This document shows positions 33,708 to 35,531 of a stretch of 35,531 bases of DNA, one piece after another. Positions within the stretch are counted from its first letter, which is position 1, and every line of letters starts with the position of its first letter. The DNA is from Phycisphaerae bacterium. GTDB taxonomy: Bacteria > Planctomycetota > Phycisphaerae > Sedimentisphaerales > Anaerobacaceae. The notes beneath the pieces are model-generated. The model saw nothing but the letters and a program-made list of their open reading frames with translations, did not search any database and was not told the DNA's origin. The translations under genes and the position numbers were made by a program. The stretch covers positions 1-35,531 of the forward strand of contig JAIPFM010000033.1 in the NCBI GenBank assembly GCA_021736645.1, written 5' to 3'.

Positions 33708-33745
33708 AAAAAAAGCAGGCGGCCTCAGAGCACTGAGGCCGCCTG
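33708..33745 (-). terminator. Rho-independent terminator of the LamG gene
   Basis: Perfect inverted repeat AGGCGGCCTCAG / CTGAGGCCGCCT (33717-33728 and 33733-33744) with a 4-base loop; on the minus strand it is followed by GC and seven T (33708-33714). It lies 39 bases after the LamG gene stop. Confidence 0.93.
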
Positions 33746-33783
33746 TCACACTTCAAAACACGTGAGACGTCAAAAGAAAAATG

Positions 33784-35531
33784 TTAATTCAGCGGTAATC
33801 CTGCCTCGAGTCGCATTTCTCCGGGTGATAAGGGACGGTTGTACAACTTGACTTCGTCCAGAGTCCCATTGAATGCGTTGCCTCCGTTTGCTTCGACAGC
33901 GCCAAACTGGAGAGTGGCGCCAGGGTCTGTGCCAAACGAGAAACCGCCTGATCCGGTTTCCAGGCCGTTGACATAGAAGCGGGCCGTTGTCCCATTGAAG
34001 CTGACACCCACGTGCGTCCATTCGCCAATGGGAAGTACTGGATTACCACTACCAGGATAGCTCTCTGTGCGTGAGAAGGTGACTGCACCTGAGTCAATGT
34101 TGGCTTCTATCTGCCACATCATTTCGTTGACTGCCCAGGTATCACGTTTTCCGATCAGGCCCTGATAGCCGCCGTTCAGACCCTGCCACTTGGCCCACAG
34201 AGACACGGACAGTTGCCCTGTACCCTCTGAAGGATCGTACGAGCCCAAATCGACATACTGGGAACTCCCATTAAACAGCAGGCCCATGCCTTCAGTACCT
34301 GTGACATACACGGGATCGCCAACGGCCACACCGTCATGGCCATTGCCGGATACGTCTTGGGTGTTGTTCTCCAGGCTGTACCAGGCCGTGATCAGGGAGG
34401 GGGCCTCACGGTAGAGACCGATGTCGTCTATGAGGATCATGCCAGATCCTGATCCTTCCACACCAATGCTCAGGCTCGTGATTGCCGTGAGATCGATCCC
34501 CAGGGAGGCCAGATCAATGGACCAGAGATGCCATACCGGCAGCTTGAAATCTGCAGTCTCCGGATAGGTCACCTTCTTGCCGTTTATTTTGGCATACACA
34601 GGTCCGCCGGTATTGTTGGGATCGCCGTAGACATTGATGACCAGGGTCTGAATGCCGTTTTTACTCCAATCCTGAGGCGTAGACCATATGCGGTCTGTTT
34701 GAGACGCACCCCCTGTATTGTCATAGTAGAACGGCAAGGACTGGCGTCCACTGATGGCAATCAAGGTCTCCATGATATTGCCATCAAAATAGGGACTGGC
34801 AGGCCCCCAGATGTCATGGCCCACACCAGCGCCTGTGCCATTGCCCGGATACTTCACGGGAAAGAATTCATCGGCTGAATAGCCGTATCCATCAAGCCAT
34901 GTCTGGAACGGACGATTCGGGCTGTAGTTGGTGTATTTCTCGAAATCATCCACAATGATGGCGGATGGGGTACTCAGACGCCACATCGGACCTGCCCAGA
35001 GAGAGGGGGCCTCTGCGTCGTTGACTTCATCCACACGCCAGTAATAGGTCTGACCCAACTGCGGGTCAAATGCGGCAAGGTCATACCTGGGGACTGTCAC
35101 TGTATCCACAAGGGTCAGTGCACCGATGTCATCGCCCATGTAGACCTGGTGTTGTCCGGCCTCGCGACCCGATCGCCAGGACAGTTGTGTGTCAGGTGAC
35201 ACATTGGTGCTGCTGCTGGCAGGCTTTTCATACCGTGCCATCATGGGTGCGTAGGTGAACTGAACTTCGCTCAGCCCGGCTTGGGCCAGAATACCGCCCC
35301 AGTTGTTATGAATGTTCAGACGTACATATCTGGCGACTGTGCCGTCCATGGGGATCACGGGCCCGCCGTCATACGTGGCCTCGCCCGGCGCACGGGCCAG
35401 TTCCACATCGCCGAACACGCTCCACGCAGTGCCGTCCACGGAGGTCTCAATCGTGACATCCCTGGCCCCCACGCCCAGGAAGGGCTCCATGCTCTGGTTG
35501 TTGTTCCAGACTTTCATACCGTACAGCTTGT
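33784..35531 (-). CDS. LamG-domain surface protein, 5' end beyond the window
   Basis: At least 582 residues; the frame stays open to the right edge (KLYG precedes the first internal Met), so the N-terminus and any signal peptide are missing. Order seen: a discoidin-like (F5/8 type C) end, RDVTIETSVDGTAWSVFGD and YVRLNIHNNW; a fibronectin-like linker with SSSTNVSPDTQLSW and YYWRVDEVND; a beta-rich carbohydrate-binding-like middle, VDDFEKYTNYSP to LIDDIGLYRE; and a LamG/concanavalin-like fold near the C-terminus (ITAWYSLENNTQDVSGNGHDG, WTHVGVSFNGTTARFYVNG, GTLDEVKLYNRPLS). Such proteins are exported and bind glycans or matrix (known for the folds). No PEP-CTERM or other sorting tail is seen after GEMRLEAGLPLN. 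It has its own terminator. Confidence 0.9.
   Translation of the reverse strand, partial: KLYGMKVWNNNQSMEPFLGVGARDVTIETSVDGTAWSVFGDVELARAPGEATYDGGPVIPMDGTVARYVRLNIHNNWGGILAQAGLSEVQFTYAPMMARYEKPASSSTNVSPDTQLSWRSGREAGQHQVYMGDDIGALTLVDTVTVPRYDLAAFDPQLGQTYYWRVDEVNDAEAPSLWAGPMWRLSTPSAIIVDDFEKYTNYSPNRPFQTWLDGYGYSADEFFPVKYPGNGTGAGVGHDIWGPASPYFDGNIMETLIAISGRQSLPFYYDNTGGASQTDRIWSTPQDWSKNGIQTLVINVYGDPNNTGGPVYAKINGKKVTYPETADFKLPVWHLWSIDLASLGIDLTAITSLSIGVEGSGSGMILIDDIGLYREAPSLITAWYSLENNTQDVSGNGHDGVAVGDPVYVTGTEGMGLLFNGSSQYVDLGSYDPSEGTGQLSVSLWAKWQGLNGGYQGLIGKRDTWAVNEMMWQIEANIDSGAVTFSRTESYPGSGNPVLPIGEWTHVGVSFNGTTARFYVNGLETGSGGFSFGTDPGATLQFGAVEANGGNAFNGTLDEVKLYNRPLSPGEMRLEAGLPLN

Noticed and set aside
1..35531. 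CRISPR array, rRNA, complete tRNA or replication origin
   Set aside because: No regularly spaced repeats, rRNA segments, foldable tRNA or clustered DnaA-box-like sites were noticed on either strand.

Overview
The window looks like chromosome of a planctomycete, most likely Phycisphaerae or a relative. The main clues are the surface protein at the right end (LamG fold, discoidin-like segment and a 'YYWRVDEVN' linker motif), and a PilM-based cluster whose PilM is joined to a PilN-like segment and followed by large lineage-specific membrane proteins. This placement is inference from protein style; there is no rRNA, tRNA or phylogenetic marker in the window that I could use. The stops TAA, TAG and TGA are all used normally.

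Layout. (1) 1-4280, minus strand: larB, nnrD, a sodium:sugar symporter and the start of galactokinase, read leftwards; this combines galactose-type sugar uptake with nicotinamide-nucleotide chemistry. (2) 4331-5289: a small inverted-repeat-bounded element, a SlyD-like peptidyl-prolyl isomerase and a cold-shock protein with its own terminator. (3) 5689-8485, plus strand: xylulokinase, a Nudix hydrolase coupled by a 1-base overlap, and a histidine phosphatase interrupted by one in-frame TAG. (4) 8691-15498: an AsnB-type amidotransferase, an AMP-forming acyl ligase, a terminator, then an NAD-synthase-like amide ligase facing a GT4 glycosyltransferase. Together these look like a biosynthetic or polysaccharide-modification locus related to the amidotransferase/ligase pairs known from exosortase-associated polysaccharide clusters. 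(5) 15658-18741: SYLF-domain lipoprotein and cytochrome bd oxidase (cydAB), indicating low-oxygen respiration. (6) 18760-20674, minus: zinc-ribbon Nudix hydrolase overlapping mtaB (tRNA methylthiotransferase).

(7) 20761-30162, plus strand: the most unusual part. A PilM-PilN fusion is followed by two large single-span proteins carrying Gly/Met/Arg-rich low-complexity segments, a multi-span membrane protein with a repeat-like soluble C-terminus, a small alpha/beta protein and a diguanylate cyclase with an intact I-site. I read it as a divergent type IV pilus / type II secretion-like envelope machine, possibly tied to c-di-GMP. (8) 30179-32218: a secreted S9 prolyl-oligopeptidase-family peptidase. 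(9) 32259-33700: an AT-richer accessory stretch containing a decayed IS66 transposase with one recognisable element end. (10) 33784-35531, minus: a LamG surface protein running off the window, with a strong terminator behind it.
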